A DNA stretch of 64,000 nt. Origin: Acinetobacter sp. WC-141 (GTDB taxonomy: Bacteria; Pseudomonadota; Gammaproteobacteria; Pseudomonadales; Moraxellaceae). Below, in pieces: positions 33,168 to 42,944 of this stretch. Location: the NCBI RefSeq assembly GCF_000313935.1, contig NZ_AMSS01000014.1, positions 62,001-126,000 of the forward strand, given 5' to 3'. Under the pieces are notes generated by a model. That model was not told the origin of the DNA, searched no databases, and saw only the letters and a program-made list of their open reading frames with translations. Both the position numbers and the translations under genes were made by a program. The first letter of the stretch is position 1. The number at the start of each line of letters is the position of its first letter.

Positions 33168-34601
33168 ATGACAATGGTTCATCATTCTGATGAGGCAAGC
33201 TCCCCTGATCATTTACAACGGAAATTAAATAATCGCCATCTACAAATGATTGCAATTGGCGGTGCAATTGGAACCGGCTTATTTATGGGCTCGGGCAAAA
33301 CCATCTCCCTCGCAGGACCTTCAATCCTCGTTATCTACATGATAATTGGTGGCATGTTCTTTTTTCTGATGCGTGCATTGGGTGAACTACTGCTTGCCAA
33401 CTTACATTACAAATCATTTGTCGATATGGCTTATGATTTGATTGGACCATGGGCTGGCTACTATATCGGCTGGACCTATTGGTTAGGCTGGGTACTGGTC
33501 GGTATTGCTGATTTATCTGCGGTCATTAACTATTTAAGTTTCTGGCTGCCCGAAGGCGCCAGTTTCTCACCCATGCAACAAGCCATGATTAGTTCAGGCT
33601 GTGTACTATTCATTTTAGGGCTTAACCTTCTTACCGTTAAGCTATTTGGTGAAGTTGAATTCTGGTTCGCACTCATTAAGATTTTGGCCATTATTGGCCT
33701 GATTGGAGTCGGTGGTTACATGCTCCTCACTCATTTTCAAGCTCCGCATGGTGAGGTTGTGAGTGTAAGTAATGTGTGGTCGCATGGCGGCATATTTCCA
33801 AAAGGCGTAAGCGGATTTTTGGCAGGTTTCCAGATTGCCGTGTTTGCTTTCATTGGTGTTGAATTGATTGGTACAACTGCTGCTGAAACGAAAGATCCAG
33901 AGAAAAATCTACCAAAGGCAATTAACGCGATTCCTGTACGTATTATTTTATTCTATGTATTGGCACTCTTTGTGGTGATGTCAGTAACACCTTGGGATCA
34001 CATTCGTGCAGATAAAAGTCCATTTGTTGAGTTGTTCTTAAATGCAGGTATTCCGATTTCAGCCATCATCATGAACTTGGTGGTGCTATCTTCAGTGATG
34101 TCTTCAATGAACAGCGGTGTGTTTTCAACCAGTCGTATGCTGTTCGGTTTATCGAAAGATGGTCAGGCACCGAGTGCATTGGGGCGTTTATCAAAACGTG
34201 CCGTACCTTCAAATGGTTTAATCTTCTCATGTATTTTCATTATGGGTGGGGCAGTGCTTCAGTACTTTGTTCCAAACACGATGGAAGCATTTACTTTGGC
34301 AAGTTCACTCTGTGTGATTCTCTTTATTAGTGTATGGCTTCTGATCATGGCATGCTATTTACGTTACCGTAAGTTAAGTCCAGAGTTACATGCTAAATCG
34401 ACCTTTAAAATGCCGGGTGGGGTGTTGATGGCGTATGTTGTCATTGCATTCTTCTTGTTCACTTTAGTGATTTTGGCACTAGAGCCAGATACATTAAAAG
34501 CGGTATACGTGAGTCCATTGTGGCTGGTTGTTTTAGGTGTTAGCTATCATGTGTTTTATAAACCACGCATGAAAAAACTAGGCCAAGAAACTTTTGATTA
34601 A
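33168..34601 (+). CDS. cycA: D-serine/D-alanine/glycine permease, copy 2
   Basis: A 477-residue APC permease, paralogue of the gene at 31358 and nearly identical through helices 1-10. Differences gather at the N-terminus, in the loop LLTHFQAPHGEVVSVSNVWSHGG and near the C-terminus. All transporter motifs are intact (GAIGTGLF, AETKDPEKNLPKA), so both copies should work. It is an independent transcription unit with its own leader hairpin and terminator. The copies may differ in substrate preference or expression. Confidence 0.9.
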   Translation: MTMVHHSDEASSPDHLQRKLNNRHLQMIAIGGAIGTGLFMGSGKTISLAGPSILVIYMIIGGMFFFLMRALGELLLANLHYKSFVDMAYDLIGPWAGYYIGWTYWLGWVLVGIADLSAVINYLSFWLPEGASFSPMQQAMISSGCVLFILGLNLLTVKLFGEVEFWFALIKILAIIGLIGVGGYMLLTHFQAPHGEVVSVSNVWSHGGIFPKGVSGFLAGFQIAVFAFIGVELIGTTAAETKDPEKNLPKAINAIPVRIILFYVLALFVVMSVTPWDHIRADKSPFVELFLNAGIPISAIIMNLVVLSSVMSSMNSGVFSTSRMLFGLSKDGQAPSALGRLSKRAVPSNGLIFSCIFIMGGAVLQYFVPNTMEAFTLASSLCVILFISVWLLIMACYLRYRKLSPELHAKSTFKMPGGVLMAYVVIAFFLFTLVILALEPDTLKAVYVSPLWLVVLGVSYHVFYKPRMKKLGQETFD

Positions 34602-34615
34602 TTATTGCTAATTTC

Positions 34616-34647
34616 AAAAAAGCCAATCATCCGTGATTGGCTTTTTT
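34616..34647. terminator. Bidirectional terminator
   Basis: AAAAAGCCAATCA and TGATTGGCTTTTT pair around TCCG; also ends the converging LysR gene. The stem is the same as that after copy 1, another part of the duplication. Confidence 0.92.
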
Positions 34648-34658
34648 ATTTAGGTTCT

Positions 34659-35540
34659 TTAATCAACCAACAAATGCTGATATTTATCGGCTTGTTTACG
34701 CAAATAGTCCCAAACCAATTTAATGCGCGGTTCATGTTGTAAATCAACAAAAGTCAGCATCCAGAAGGTATGAGTAAAGCGAACTTGTTGCTCTAGCACC
34801 TCTTCAAGTTCCGGTTTATCATCTGCCAAAAACTTGGGCAAAATCGCAAGTCCTGCGCCAGCACTCACCGCAATTTGCTGGGCCAAAATACTGCTGCTAC
34901 GGAAGTTGGCATTCAGCTTCAAAGGTAGACGTTCTAGACAATACAACTCAGGGCTATATACCAGATCATCAATATAGTTCACAAAGCGATGTTGGGTTAA
35001 ATCTTCTAAGGCTCGGATAGGCGGGTTTTGGGCCAGATAGTTTTTGCTACCATAAATTTTTAAACAATAATCTGATAATCGCGTAATGATGTAAGGGCCA
35101 GACGTAGGACGATCAATTGACACCACAATATCTGCCTCACGGTGTGAAAGCTTAATCATTTTCGGCACTGGAATTAGGTCGATGGTGAGCAGTGGATATT
35201 GGATAGAGAACTCAGCCAATAACCGAGCTAAAAACGCAGTACCAAAACCTTCAGGTGTGCCAATTCGCACACGACCTTGCAAAGGTTGGTGTGGTTTTTC
35301 AATTTGTAAGAAAGCTTGTTCCATTTGCTCAACTCGAGGAACCAGTGCCATCCCTTCGAGTGTCAGCTCATAACCCGTCGCTTCACGCTTAAACAGCGTT
35401 GTACCCAAAGCAAGTTCTAGTGCCTGAATTCGTCTAGCCACCGTACTGTGCTCGACACCAATAATTCGCGCAGCATTGGTCAAGGTTTTAGTCCGAGCTA
35501 AAACCAGAAAAAAATGTAGATGATCCCAATCCACTTTCAT
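34659..35540 (-). CDS. LysR-type regulator of the valine/isobutyrate operon
   Basis: A 293-residue LysR protein: N-terminal helix-turn-helix (MKVDWDHLHFFLVLARTKTLTNAARIIGVEHSTVARRIQALELALGTTLFKR) and a type 2 periplasmic-binding-like effector domain (GRVRIGTPEGFGTAFLARLLAEFSIQYPLLTIDLIPVP...). It is transcribed away from mmsA with a 166-bp gap, the standard layout for a LysR activator of the divergent operon; the effector is probably a valine-pathway intermediate. ATG 35540 fits the family start; the frame extends upstream without a matching domain. Pseudomonas uses an AraC-type MmsR instead. Confidence 0.85.
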   Translation of the reverse strand: MKVDWDHLHFFLVLARTKTLTNAARIIGVEHSTVARRIQALELALGTTLFKREATGYELTLEGMALVPRVEQMEQAFLQIEKPHQPLQGRVRIGTPEGFGTAFLARLLAEFSIQYPLLTIDLIPVPKMIKLSHREADIVVSIDRPTSGPYIITRLSDYCLKIYGSKNYLAQNPPIRALEDLTQHRFVNYIDDLVYSPELYCLERLPLKLNANFRSSSILAQQIAVSAGAGLAILPKFLADDKPELEEVLEQQVRFTHTFWMLTFVDLQHEPRIKLVWDYLRKQADKYQHLLVD

Positions 35541-35706
35541 TTTTGTTTTCATCCTTGTGCATATTTGCACAACAATCGTGCATGAATTTCCGTTGGTGGT
35601 CAAAGTTTTCTTTGCTAGTCTCAATTGAAACTGGAATAAAGAAAATACAATCAAAAGGTGTTTTCTAATAATTGAACACAATAAAAATATGGCCTACGGA
35701 GAGGTT

Positions 35707-37224
35707 ATGAACACAATCCAAAAAATCGAATTGGAAACCGCTAAATTACTCATTAACGGAAATTTTATCGAATCTGAAACACAGGAATGGCAAGACATTG
35801 TTAATCCTGCGACTCAGGAAGTGATTGGTCGCGTACCATTTGCAACGGTTAAAGAAGTCGATGCTGCTATTCAAGCTGCACAAGATGCTTTTGCTTCTTG
35901 GCGTCAGACTCCAATTCAGGCACGTATGCGTATCATGCTTAAGTTACAAGACTTAATCCGTGCCAACATGAAAGAAATTGCGCAAGTACTAACGACTGAA
36001 CAAGGCAAAACCTTGGCAGACGCTGAAGGTGATATTCAACGTGGTCTAGAAGTGGTTGAACATGCCTGTTCGGTCGGCACTTTGCAAATGGGTGAATATG
36101 TTGAAGGTGTTGCACGCGGTGTAGACACTTACACATTGCAGCAACCTTTGGGTGTCTGTGCGGGTATTACGCCGTTTAATTTCCCAGCCATGATTCCACT
36201 TTGGATGTTCCCAATGGCAATTGTGTGCGGCAATACCTTTGTTTTAAAACCATCAGAACAAGACCCTTTATCAACCATGATGCTGGTTGAGCTTGCCATT
36301 CAAGCAGGTGTTCCAGCAGGTGTGCTGAACGTTGTGCATGGCGGTAAAGAAGTAGTTGACCGTTTGTGTACCCATAAAGATATTAAAGCGATTTCATTTG
36401 TAGGCTCAACTGCAGTTGGCACACATGTTTATAACCTTGCAGGGCAACATGGTAAACGCGTGCAGTCGATGATGGGCGCAAAAAACCATGTGGTTGTGAT
36501 GCCAGATGCCAATAAAGAACAAACCTTAAATGCTCTAGTGGGTGCAGCGTTTGGTGCAGCAGGACAACGTTGTATGGCATTGTCGGTTGCAGTGATGGTT
36601 GGCGACAGCAAACAATGGATTCAAGAGTTAGTTGAAAAAGCGAAAACCTTAAAAGTAAATGCAGGCCATGAGCCAAATACTGACATTGGCCCAATCATTT
36701 CAAAACGTGCTAAAGCGCGTGTGCTTGATTTAATTAATAGCGGTGTTGAGCAAGGGGCAGAGTTGCTACTCGATGGTCGCGATGTTCAAGTACAAGGTTA
36801 TGAGTCAGGTAACTTCGTGGGGGCAACGATTTTTAGTGGCGTAAATACTGACATGCGTATTTATAAAGAAGAAATCTTTGGTCCAGTTCTTTCAATTATT
36901 TGTGTAGATACCCTTGATGAAGCGATTACGCTTATCAACGCCAACCCATTTGGTAACGGTGTAGGTCTATTTACCCAAAGCGGTGCGATTGCACGTACTT
37001 TCCAAAACCTCATTGATATTGGTCAAGTCGGTATCAATATTCCAATTCCTGTGCCAGTGCCTTTCTTTAGCTTTACGGGTTCAAGAGGTTCAAAACTGGG
37101 TGATTTGGGACCATACGGCAAACAGGCTGTGCAGTTCTACACTCAAACTAAAACTATTACCAGTCGTTGGTTTGAAGATAGCCATGAAGTTGGCGGTGTA
37201 AATACAACAATTAGTTTACGTTAA
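35707..37224 (+). CDS. mmsA: Methylmalonate-semialdehyde dehydrogenase (CoA-acylating)
   Basis: Converts methylmalonate semialdehyde, NAD and CoA to propionyl-CoA, the last step of valine degradation. The 505 residues show the aldehyde dehydrogenase fold with [24 protein letters not shown] and the catalytic Cys289 in AAGQRCMAL; the [18 protein letters not shown] stretch lacks the usual base Glu, as expected for CoA-acylating members. GGAGAGG precedes ATG 35707. First gene of the operon. Confidence 0.95.
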   Translation: MNTIQKIELETAKLLINGNFIESETQEWQDIVNPATQEVIGRVPFATVKEVDAAIQAAQDAFASWRQTPIQARMRIMLKLQDLIRANMKEIAQVLTTEQGKTLADAEGDIQRGLEVVEHACSVGTLQMGEYVEGVARGVDTYTLQQPLGVCAGITPFNFPAMIPLWMFPMAIVCGNTFVLKPSEQDPLSTMMLVELAIQAGVPAGVLNVVHGGKEVVDRLCTHKDIKAISFVGSTAVGTHVYNLAGQHGKRVQSMMGAKNHVVVMPDANKEQTLNALVGAAFGAAGQRCMALSVAVMVGDSKQWIQELVEKAKTLKVNAGHEPNTDIGPIISKRAKARVLDLINSGVEQGAELLLDGRDVQVQGYESGNFVGATIFSGVNTDMRIYKEEIFGPVLSIICVDTLDEAITLINANPFGNGVGLFTQSGAIARTFQNLIDIGQVGINIPIPVPVPFFSFTGSRGSKLGDLGPYGKQAVQFYTQTKTITSRWFEDSHEVGGVNTTISLR

Positions 37225-37235
37225 GGGGATCACGG

Positions 37236-38126
37236 ATGAATATCGCCTTTATCGGTCTAGGCAATATGGGCGGCAGAATGGCCCATAATCTACTTAAAGC
37301 CGGAATCAAAGTTTATGGTTATGACCTTAGTGAAGTCGCGATCCAGCACTTTGCCGAGGCAGGTGGTGTGGTCTGCGACAGCCCACAGGATGCAGCTAAA
37401 CAAGCAGATGTGGTTATTAGCATGCTACCTGCGGCCAAGCACGTTAAAGAAGTTTACTTGGGTGAAAATGGTGTATTGGAAGTGCTAAAATCAGGTAGCT
37501 TATGCATTGATAGCAGTACCATTGATCCACAAACCATTAAAGACATTGCCGCTGTTGCGCAAAGCAAAAATATTAAAATCTGTGATGCACCAGTTTCAGG
37601 TGGAACCATTGGTGCTCAAGCAGGAACCTTAACCTTTATGGTGGGTGCCGATGATCAAACCTTTTACGAAGTAAAACCTGTGCTTAGCCACATGGGCAAA
37701 AACATAGTTCATTGTGGCGATGTCGGTGCAGGTCAAATTGCCAAAATCTGCAATAACCTGATTTTGGGTATTTCAATGGCCGCGGTGGCCGAAGGTATGG
37801 CACTTGGTGTGAAGCTAGGTATTGACCCACAAGCATTGGCAGGCGTCATTAACACTTCAAGCGGTCGTTGTTGGAGTTCGGATGTATGTAACCCATGGCC
37901 GCATATTAATGAAAATGCCCCAGCATCTCGAGGTTACCAAGACGGCTTTGCAACTCAGCTGATGCTAAAAGATTTGGGTCTTGCAGTAGAAGCGGCAGGC
38001 CAAGTCAAACAGCCAGTCGTATTAGGCGGTATGGTGCAACAGCTGTATCAGCAAATGTGCATGCGTGGTAATGCCAATCTCGACTTTTCGAGCATTATTC
38101 AGCAATACCTGCCACAAGAGGCATAA
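37236..38126 (+). CDS. mmsB: 3-hydroxyisobutyrate dehydrogenase
   Basis: Oxidises 3-hydroxyisobutyrate to methylmalonate semialdehyde. The 296-residue beta-hydroxyacid dehydrogenase begins with the NAD motif IAFIGLGNMGGRMAHNLLKAG, followed by the substrate motif DAPVSGGTIGAQAGTL and the catalytic lysine region GAGQIAKICNN. It starts 11 bases behind mmsA with an AGGGGA-type site, so it is coupled to it and provides its substrate. Confidence 0.95.
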   Translation: MNIAFIGLGNMGGRMAHNLLKAGIKVYGYDLSEVAIQHFAEAGGVVCDSPQDAAKQADVVISMLPAAKHVKEVYLGENGVLEVLKSGSLCIDSSTIDPQTIKDIAAVAQSKNIKICDAPVSGGTIGAQAGTLTFMVGADDQTFYEVKPVLSHMGKNIVHCGDVGAGQIAKICNNLILGISMAAVAEGMALGVKLGIDPQALAGVINTSSGRCWSSDVCNPWPHINENAPASRGYQDGFATQLMLKDLGLAVEAAGQVKQPVVLGGMVQQLYQQMCMRGNANLDFSSIIQQYLPQEA

Positions 38127-38202
38127 CGGTAAAGCCAAAGGATGGCTTTAAACACATAAACCCTGTCGTGAATAACAACAAATCCGGACTGAGGGAAAAG
38201 AT

Positions 38203-39852
38203 ATGATGGATTATCAAAATGCTGCACAGACTTTCGATTTGGAAAGCACTGCAAAACAGATGTTATCAGGTTCACTTGATGCCTTAAATGCTTGTTATGA
38301 ATGCTGTGATCGACACGCAGATGGCGACAAAATTGCACTGTATTGGCAAGGAAAAGACGGACGAAAAGAGCAATATACCTTCCGTGAATTAAAAGAGTGG
38401 TCAAGTCAGTTTGCCAACTTTCTAAAATCACAAGGTGTAAAAGCAGGCGACCGTATTTCAGGTCTATTACCAAGAACACCCGAATTGATCGTGACTATTT
38501 TTGCAGCTTGGCGAATTGGTGCTGTCTATCAACCACTATTTACTGCATTTGGCCCAAAAGCGATTGAGCACCGTATTCAGCTTGCACAAAGTAAGCTGGT
38601 GGTGACCGATACGGGCAACCGTAGCAAGCTTGATGAAATTGAAAATTGCCCTGCAATTGTGACGGTGGCCGATGCACAAGGTACTCCCCTTAAAGCAGGC
38701 GATTTTAACTTTTGGAATGAAGTAAAACCGCAGTCTGATCAATGTGATTTGGTTATGCGTAGCATCCAAGATCCTTTCTTGCTCATGTTTACTTCAGGCA
38801 CTACAGGGCCAGCTAAACCATTGGAAGTGCCATTAAAAGCACTAATTGCCTTTGGTCGATATATGCAAGATGCCATTGGTTTAACCGAAGAAGATTCGTT
38901 TTGGAATATTGCCGATCCGGGTTGGGCGTATGGTCTGTACTATGCGATTACTGGGCCGTTATTCTTGGGTCACGCTACTTTGTTTTATGAAGGTGGTTTT
39001 AGCACAGATAGCCTATGCCAAATTGTGAAAGATTATAAAGTTAACAACTTGGCAGGTGCACCAACGGCTTACCGTATGATGATGGCGGCTGATCCAGCAC
39101 AAATGACGCCGTTAAAAGGGCAGTTCCGTGTAGTGAGCAGTGCAGGCGAGCCGCTGAATCCAGAAGTCATTCGCTGGTTTAAACAAGTGCTTGATGCTCC
39201 AATTTATGACCATTATGGACAAACCGAAGTGGGTATGGTGGTGTGTAATCATCATGGTTTAAAACATGAAATTCATGCTGGTTCAGCAGGTTTCCCAAGC
39301 CCGGGTTACCGTGTTGCGATTGTTAATGAACAAGGTGAAGAACTGCCGCCAGATACACCGGGAATTTTAGCAGTCGACATTAGCAAGTCTCCAATGATGT
39401 GGTTCGGCGGCTATAAAGAAAGCCGAAAATCACCATTTGTTGGTCATTACTACTTAACTGGCGACACTGCCGAGTTACATGCTGATGGCAGCATGAGCTT
39501 TGTAGGGCGCAGTGATGATGTAATCACCACATCGGGCTATCGGATTGGGCCATTCGATGTTGAAAGTGCTTTGCTTGAACATGATGCAGTGGTTGAGGCT
39601 GCAGTGATTGGTGTGCCTGACCCAGACCGTACCGAAGTGGTTAAGGCATTTGTAATTTTAGCTACGGATGCTCAACCGTCAGAGGCACTTGCTGAACAAC
39701 TCAGCCAATTTGTTAAAAGACGACTTTCTGCACATGCGTACCCACGTTTAGTTGAATTTGTGAGTGAATTACCTAAAACTCCAAGTGGCAAAATTCAGCG
39801 CTTTTTATTGCGTAATCAAGAAATTGCTAAACAACAAGCTAAAGCAGGGTAA
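38203..39852 (+). CDS. Acyl-CoA synthetase (AMP-forming)
   Basis: A 549-residue ANL-family ligase. P-loop [22 protein letters not shown] for the adenylate and [25 protein letters not shown] with the hinge are visible, as is the C-terminal catalytic lysine in [14 protein letters not shown]. It resembles medium-chain and branched-chain acyl-CoA synthetases. In this operon the most likely substrate is isobutyrate, methacrylate or propionate, letting short branched acids enter the pathway. The exact substrate is inferred. Confidence 0.85.
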   Translation: MMDYQNAAQTFDLESTAKQMLSGSLDALNACYECCDRHADGDKIALYWQGKDGRKEQYTFRELKEWSSQFANFLKSQGVKAGDRISGLLPRTPELIVTIFAAWRIGAVYQPLFTAFGPKAIEHRIQLAQSKLVVTDTGNRSKLDEIENCPAIVTVADAQGTPLKAGDFNFWNEVKPQSDQCDLVMRSIQDPFLLMFTSGTTGPAKPLEVPLKALIAFGRYMQDAIGLTEEDSFWNIADPGWAYGLYYAITGPLFLGHATLFYEGGFSTDSLCQIVKDYKVNNLAGAPTAYRMMMAADPAQMTPLKGQFRVVSSAGEPLNPEVIRWFKQVLDAPIYDHYGQTEVGMVVCNHHGLKHEIHAGSAGFPSPGYRVAIVNEQGEELPPDTPGILAVDISKSPMMWFGGYKESRKSPFVGHYYLTGDTAELHADGSMSFVGRSDDVITTSGYRIGPFDVESALLEHDAVVEAAVIGVPDPDRTEVVKAFVILATDAQPSEALAEQLSQFVKRRLSAHAYPRLVEFVSELPKTPSGKIQRFLLRNQEIAKQQAKAG

Positions 39853-39863
39853 AGGAAATAATA

Positions 39864-40991
39864 ATGCAATTTACCGAAGAACAATTACTCATTCGTGATA
39901 TGGCGAAAAGTTTCGCCCAAGAACAAATTAAGCCTCATGCCAGTGATTGGGATCGAGACGGGACTTTCCCGAAAGACACCTTAGCTCAAATGGGGCAACT
40001 CGGTTTTATGGGTATGCTTGTTTCAGAGCAATGGGGCGGTTCAGACACGGGTAACTTAGCTTATGTACTAGCCCTCGAAGAAGTTGCGGCAGCAGATGGC
40101 GCAACCTCAACCATCATGAGCGTACACAACTCGGTTGGCTGTGTGCCTATTTTAAAATTTGGTACTGACGAACAAAAAGAGCGCTTTTTAAAACCTTTAG
40201 CGCAAGGTGAAATGATTGGCGCTTTTGCTTTAACCGAACCGCATACTGGCTCAGATGCGGGAGCCATTAAAACCCGAGCAGTGAAAGATGGTGACGATTA
40301 CATTTTAAATGGTGCAAAGCAGTTTATTACCTCGGGTAATAATGCCGGCGTCATTATTGTGTTTGCCGTGACCGATCCGAGCGCGGGCAAAAAAGGTATT
40401 AGTGCCTTTTTAGTCCCACGCGAAACACCGGGCTATGAAGTGATTCGTGTTGAAGAAAAACTGGGTCTGCATGCTTCAGATACCTGCCAAATTGCGCTGA
40501 CAGATGTACGCATTCACAAAAGCCTCATGCTAGGCAAAGAGGGCGAAGGCTTAAAAATAGCTCTCGCCAATTTAGAAGGTGGACGTATTGGTATTGCTGC
40601 ACAAGCAGTTGGTCTAGCACGTGCAGCACTCGAAGAAGCAACTCGTTATGCCAAAGAACGTATTACTTTTGGAAAACCAATTTTTGAGCATCAAACCATC
40701 GCGTTTCGCCTTGCTAGCATGGCAACAGAAATCGAAGCAGCGAGACAACTGGTTCACTACGCTGCGCGTTTAAAAGAAGCAGGACAACCATGTCTCAATG
40801 AAGCTTCAATGGCTAAGTTATTTGCTTCAGAAATGACTGAGCGTGTGTGTTCGAGTGCACTACAAGTGTTTGGTGGCTATGGCTATCTCAGAGACTTCCC
40901 AATTGAACGTATCTATCGTGATGCCCGTATTTGCCAAATTTACGAAGGCACGAGTGATATTCAGCGTTTAGTGATTGCACGTAGTCTATAA
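39864..40991 (+). CDS. Acyl-CoA dehydrogenase, probably isobutyryl-CoA dehydrogenase
   Basis: A 375-residue FAD enzyme. It has both family signatures: [16 protein letters not shown] and [34 protein letters not shown], the latter containing the catalytic-base region. The length and operon place it as the isobutyryl-CoA (2-methyl-branched) member making methacrylyl-CoA. It begins 11 bases after the synthetase gene. Chain-length preference cannot be read directly. Confidence 0.9.
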   Translation: MQFTEEQLLIRDMAKSFAQEQIKPHASDWDRDGTFPKDTLAQMGQLGFMGMLVSEQWGGSDTGNLAYVLALEEVAAADGATSTIMSVHNSVGCVPILKFGTDEQKERFLKPLAQGEMIGAFALTEPHTGSDAGAIKTRAVKDGDDYILNGAKQFITSGNNAGVIIVFAVTDPSAGKKGISAFLVPRETPGYEVIRVEEKLGLHASDTCQIALTDVRIHKSLMLGKEGEGLKIALANLEGGRIGIAAQAVGLARAALEEATRYAKERITFGKPIFEHQTIAFRLASMATEIEAARQLVHYAARLKEAGQPCLNEASMAKLFASEMTERVCSSALQVFGGYGYLRDFPIERIYRDARICQIYEGTSDIQRLVIARSL

Positions 40992-41012
40992 AAACAGAAT
41001 AAGGAATAAATA

Positions 41013-41786
41013 ATGCAGTGGCAAAGTATTTTATTAGAAAAGCGTAATGGGGTCGGATTGATTACATTAAATCGCCCTCAAGCGCTCAATGCCTTAAATA
41101 GTGAATTAATTAGCGAAATTAATCAGGCATTAGATCAGCTCGAAAAAGACCGCGAAATTGGCTGCATGGTATTGGCAGGTTCTGAAAAGGCTTTTGCCGC
41201 AGGTGCCGACATTAAAGAAATGGCTGATTTAGCATTTCCTGATATTTATTTTGATGACTTTTTTCATCTTGCAGACCGTATTGCACAGCGCCGTAAACCT
41301 CTAATTGCAGCGGTGAGTGGCTATGCATTGGGTGGTGGTTGTGAATTGGCGCTGATGTGTGACTTTATTTATTGTGCTGATAACGCCAAGTTTGGTTTAC
41401 CCGAAGTCACTTTAGGTGTGATTCCGGGTATTGGTGGCACACAACGCTTAACTCATGCGATTGGTAAATCCAAAGCAATGGAAATGTGCCTTACCGCTCG
41501 TCAAATGGGCGCTGTAGAAGCAGAGCAAAGTGGTTTAGTCGCGCGTGTGTTTACTAAAGAAGAATTACTTGAACAAACCTTGCAAGCCGCTGAAAAAATT
41601 GCAGCCAGATCTTTAACTGCAAACATGATGCTTAAAGAAACCATCAACAGAGCTTTTGAAGTAAACCTTACTGAAGGCTTGCGTTTTGAAAGACGTATGT
41701 TCCATTCAATATTTGCAACATTTGACCAAAAAGAAGGGATGCAGGCTTTTGTTGAAAAACGAAAGGCAAATTTTAAAAATCAATAA
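41013..41786 (+). CDS. Enoyl-CoA hydratase, probably methacrylyl-CoA hydratase
   Basis: A 257-residue crotonase-fold enzyme adding water to methacrylyl-CoA. It has the oxyanion hole AGADIKEM and GYALGGGCELALMCDFIY, and the catalytic glutamates around GLPEVTLGVIPGIGGTQRL. It lies between the acyl-CoA dehydrogenase and the thioester hydrolase, in pathway order, with short gaps. Confidence 0.92.
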   Translation: MQWQSILLEKRNGVGLITLNRPQALNALNSELISEINQALDQLEKDREIGCMVLAGSEKAFAAGADIKEMADLAFPDIYFDDFFHLADRIAQRRKPLIAAVSGYALGGGCELALMCDFIYCADNAKFGLPEVTLGVIPGIGGTQRLTHAIGKSKAMEMCLTARQMGAVEAEQSGLVARVFTKEELLEQTLQAAEKIAARSLTANMMLKETINRAFEVNLTEGLRFERRMFHSIFATFDQKEGMQAFVEKRKANFKNQ

Positions 41787-41798
41787 GAGATCAATAAA

Positions 41799-42824
41799 AT
41801 GAATACAGAAAATCACTTAATGATTGAGCAACAAGGTAAGTTGGGCATGATTACCTTAGACCGTGTGACTCATCTCAATGCATTATCGCTAGATATGATT
41901 AAAAGTATTGGTGCCCAATTGGAACTATGGCGAAATGATGCTGCTGTTCAGGCAGTGTTAATTAAGTCAAATAGCCCAAAAGCCTTCTGTGCAGGTGGAG
42001 ATATTCGCTATCTCTATGACAGTTATAAAAATGGTACGGCCGATTACAAAGGCTACTTTAGTGCCGAATATAAAATGCTAAATATACTGCGTGAATATGA
42101 AAAGCCAATCATTGTTGTGCTTGATGGCTATGTATTAGGTGGTGGTTTTGGCTTGGCTCAGGCTTGCCACATTGTGGTGAGCAGTGAAAAATCCAGATTT
42201 GCCATGCCTGAAACAGCGATTGGCTTTTTCCCAGATGTTGGTGCAACTCATTTCCTTTCTCGCCTTGATGATATTGGTGTTTATATGGCCATTACGGGTG
42301 AGCAGATCAGCAGTAGTGATGCGCTTTACCTCGATTTAATTGACTACCATGTGCCAAGCGAGCAGTTACAAGCTTTGCAAGATGCTCTCGTTGGCGCGCC
42401 AAGTTTAAGCAAAGAGGGAATTGAACGCATCATTACCCGATTTATTACTCGCCCTGCCGAAAGTGAATTAAAACAATTGGCGGAAGGTATCCGTAAACAC
42501 TTCGGATATCAGCATTTAGATGAAATCGAGCAAAGTCTTGAAAATGAACAAGATGAAAGCTTAAAGACTTGGACAAGCAAGATGCTCAGCATTTTGCAGC
42601 AACGCTCATTTATTGCCAAGCAAACCAGTTTAAAACTGCAACATTTAGGTCGAGGGCTCTCTTTACCTCAGTGCATGCAGCTTGAACGTGATTTACAGGA
42701 TATCTGGTTTGAGCACGGTGACTTTATTGAAGGTGTCCGCGCTCTCATTGTCGATAAAGACAAACAACCACAGTGGCAAGAACGTAATTCGAAATTTGAG
42801 CCAATTTTAGAAAAATTGAGCTAA
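41799..42824 (+). CDS. 3-hydroxyisobutyryl-CoA hydrolase
   Basis: A 341-residue crotonase-superfamily thioesterase releasing 3-hydroxyisobutyrate for MmsB. It shows NALSLDMIKSIGAQLELW, FCAGGDIRYLYD, DGYVLGGGFGLAQ and MPETAIGFFPDVGATHFLSRL, and a long C-terminal extension that distinguishes HIBYL-CoA hydrolases (~340-380 aa) from hydratases (~260 aa). It keeps toxic methacrylyl-CoA low. Confidence 0.92.
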   Translation: MNTENHLMIEQQGKLGMITLDRVTHLNALSLDMIKSIGAQLELWRNDAAVQAVLIKSNSPKAFCAGGDIRYLYDSYKNGTADYKGYFSAEYKMLNILREYEKPIIVVLDGYVLGGGFGLAQACHIVVSSEKSRFAMPETAIGFFPDVGATHFLSRLDDIGVYMAITGEQISSSDALYLDLIDYHVPSEQLQALQDALVGAPSLSKEGIERIITRFITRPAESELKQLAEGIRKHFGYQHLDEIEQSLENEQDESLKTWTSKMLSILQQRSFIAKQTSLKLQHLGRGLSLPQCMQLERDLQDIWFEHGDFIEGVRALIVDKDKQPQWQERNSKFEPILEKLS

Positions 42825-42944
42825 ACCGAATTACAAAAATATAAAAAGCTTAAGGAGAAAAAGCGAGACCTGAAAATGCTTATGGTCAGGGCTGGTCATA
42901 AGCATAAAAAAGATAAAACAAGAAAATCTAAAAAGGATATTACG

